Shown here: in pieces, positions 62,148 through 64,000 of the stretch | Layout of the letters: each line of letters opens with the position of its first letter | Position numbering within the stretch: position 1 is the first letter of the stretch | Assembly: GCF_009730915.1 (NCBI RefSeq) | Contig: NC_052474.1 | Location: forward strand, 20,433,501-20,497,500 | Direction: 5' to 3' | DNA length: 64,000 nt | Source of the DNA: Dioscorea cayenensis subsp. rotundata | Taxonomy: Eukaryota; Streptophyta; Magnoliopsida; Dioscoreales; Dioscoreaceae | Made by a program: the position numbers and the translations under genes | The notes under the pieces: model-generated | Seen by the model: only the letters and a program-made list of their open reading frames with translations | Databases searched by the model: none | Told to the model about the DNA's origin: nothing

Positions 62148-62660
62148 GAAAAACAAGCAAGAGCTTCAGGATCCAAGAGAGAAATCAATCAAAGCAGTAG
62201 GGATTAAAGAACCAAATCTCAGCTTTTTCATTATTCAAGACAAGAAAAACCCAAAAACAAACACCAAAGACTGAATCTTGGAAGACCACATCAATGGAGA
62301 AGCATGAAATCAAAACCTACAAGTACAAAAGCAGGACACTTTGGGGCCTAAAAAAAATTAAATTTTTTCTCTCTCTGCTTGAAATTTATAAATACAAATT
62401 AGACAACATAAGAAAGATGGAAACAAGAATGCAAAGAGAATGAAGTATAGATCTGGATGAGAGAAATGGGATGGCAATTGAGGAAAGGAAAGAGAGAAGA
62501 AGAAGAAGAAGAAGAAGAAGAAGAGGAGAAGGAGGAGGAGGAACAGGGGAAGAGAAAAAGGAAAGAAAAAGGGATGTGTCTTGCTTTTGCTTTTTTTCAG
62601 CACTTTGTTTGGGGACTGCTCACAGTGGAAGAGAGCATCTCTTCTTTATCATTGAACTAA
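62148..62660 (-). promoter_or_regulatory. 5' leader/promoter region of the CRK gene with (GAA)n/(TTC)n tract
   Basis: The region upstream of the kinase start contains a purine tract (GAAGAAGAA… at about 62496-62545 on the plus strand, TTC on the transcribed sense). This is typical of plant leaders. No TATA box could be assigned with confidence. Confidence 0.4.
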
Positions 62661-62779
62661 ATAAATAAATAATTATTAATTATTGAAATAAAAATTAAGG
62701 ATAAAATTATGAGAAAAAGGAAATTAAAATGGTGTCTCATCTCACTCACAGGCTGTCTTTTTTTAGCTCAATATGATAT

Positions 62780-63640
62780 GAAAGTGTTCATTGACTTGCA
62801 GTGAAGTAAATAAGAAACTATTGAAATTAAAATTTAGTATTTGACTGTTTAAAAAAAATTATTATTATTATTGTTATTGTTGTTGTTATTATTTGGTCTC
62901 CAATTAGAGGTATAATTCAAAAGATTAGAGGAAAAAATTTATAAAAAGAAAAAAAAAATTTGAATTTTCATTTGTGCATTGACTTGTGGTTGAGTAAATA
63001 CAAGAAATTGGAACTAAAATTAAACATTGATTGCTAAAATCTATATTATTTATTTATTTATTTATTTCATTTATTTATTATTATTTTTTTGTAAGTTTTT
63101 TGAGACTATCAACTATTAGATATGCTTAACGATATGTACACAAAAAATACTATAGAGAAAGATAAAAGATCGAATTCTTCCCCGAAGTATTATTTATGTA
63201 ATGGGAGATTTTTTTTTTTATGAGGTCTGTAAGACACTGTAACCAATGCACCTCCGTACTTATTTGCCCTTTTGACAATTTTTTAAATGTGGAGCGCTTG
63301 TCGTCTAATCATAATATATATATATTAGATTTTGAAGTGCTTTCAATTGTTACAACCAACACAAAGATGTTGACTTCCATTAAAAATCAAAAAGATTAGA
63401 ACACAAAAAGGAGATTGCATTAAAAACTTATATACATTAGTGCATTGATTTTTGGAGTGAAGTAAATTAGAAGAAATTGAAGTCAAAAATCCAACATTGC
63501 CTGGTAAAAATATTATTATTATTATTATTATATATTATTAATATTTGGTTTTTTTGGTGTGATTTTTTTATGAGCATGATGTTACTTCTGTTGCAATTCA
63601 GAAGATTAGAGCACAATCAAACAAGTTTTTAAAGCTAAAA
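62780..63640. repeat. Three diverged direct repeats upstream of the CRK gene
   Basis: A segment with 'cattgactt…gagtaaat…agaaattg' followed by an (ATT)n tract and, further on, 'attcaaaagattagag' occurs at about 62790-62930 and 63440-63620. A partial copy starts at 62975. (ATT)n lengths differ between copies. No coding sequence is seen. Confidence 0.5.
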
Positions 63641-64000
63641 CTTTGTCTCAAATCTTGAAAACCAAGGCATGTTGTTTGTTGATAAATGATACCATTGGGG
63701 AGGCAAGTCATCCACAATTTATTAAAATAAATAAATAAATAAATATTAAAAATTTTGGCATATACTCCCATGACATCGAGATCAATATATGGAGATCGAA
63801 AATACATATTATATATATATATATATATATAAAGTGCACAAATCATTCATTACACCTGTTATGTGTGGGAGTCGATCATTCAACCTTTTGCTCGGCATTG
63901 AAAAGATTTTACATCTTTACATTTTGTGGTGGTTTTTCTTTATGTGCCTCTACCTTCAATTCTTTGATTTTTTTTTTAAACTATCATAATCTTCTAGTTC
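63641..64000. other. AT-rich spacer at window end
   Basis: A (TA)n tract lies at about 63809-63830. Open frames on both strands here are low-complexity and not supported as genes. Confidence 0.4.

Noticed and set aside
62358..62668. Glu/Arg-rich frames (plus) and Phe/Leu-rich frame (minus)
   Set aside because: Translations of the (GAA)n/(TTC)n leader tract.

Overview
The window is plant nuclear DNA, from a flowering plant. The evidence is intron-bearing genes of plant-only families (F-box, LNK clock cofactor, CDPK-related kinase, putative protein O-fucosyltransferase, R3-MYB), a nuclear tRNA-Ala(AGC), and a dense load of CACTA, hAT, Mutator-type, Tourist, LINE and SINE-like elements in very AT-rich spacers with many (TA)n tracts. 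I cannot name the species from sequence alone.

Layout. 0-3 kb: a two-exon gene for a single-pass membrane protein, with a Tourist-type MITE in its intron. 3-11 kb: AT-rich repeats, including a TIR-bounded duplicated repeat, a tRNA-type SINE, a GC-richer island set between (TA)n tracts, a three-copy tandem repeat and LINE 3' tails. 11.3-12.3 kb: a small R3-MYB (CPC/TRY-like) gene, out of frame by one base. 13.3-26.5 kb: two CACTA elements, the second about 8.7 kb long with transposase remnants and very structured subterminal repeats. 27.6-31.5 kb: a decayed minus-strand LINE. 31.5-37 kb: spacer. 37.5-39.6 kb: an intact five-exon F-box gene. 40.3-45.1 kb: a nested cluster made of a 5'-truncated LINE with an 18-bp target duplication, a Mutator-type MITE with a 9-bp duplication, and a probable hAT element that contains a second copy of its own left neighbour. 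46.1-50.4 kb: a six-exon O-fucosyltransferase-family gene. 53.7-55.4 kb: an LNK-family gene. 55.8-56.4 kb: a small basic protein on the minus strand. 56.8 kb: tRNA-Ala. 57.9-62.1 kb: an eleven-exon CDPK-related kinase on the minus strand.

The genes do not form an operon or pathway; each looks like an independent plant locus. No new enzymatic or defence system is evident. The two strongest observations are these. (1) The 40-45 kb nest lets insertion order be read from target duplications and an 'empty site'. (2) Five of the seven protein genes are out of frame, and nearly all the breaks are repaired by removing one base from a short base run. That points to systematic indel error in the sequence at least as much as to pseudogenes. 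Gene coordinates below are exon models built by eye from splice sites and reading phase.
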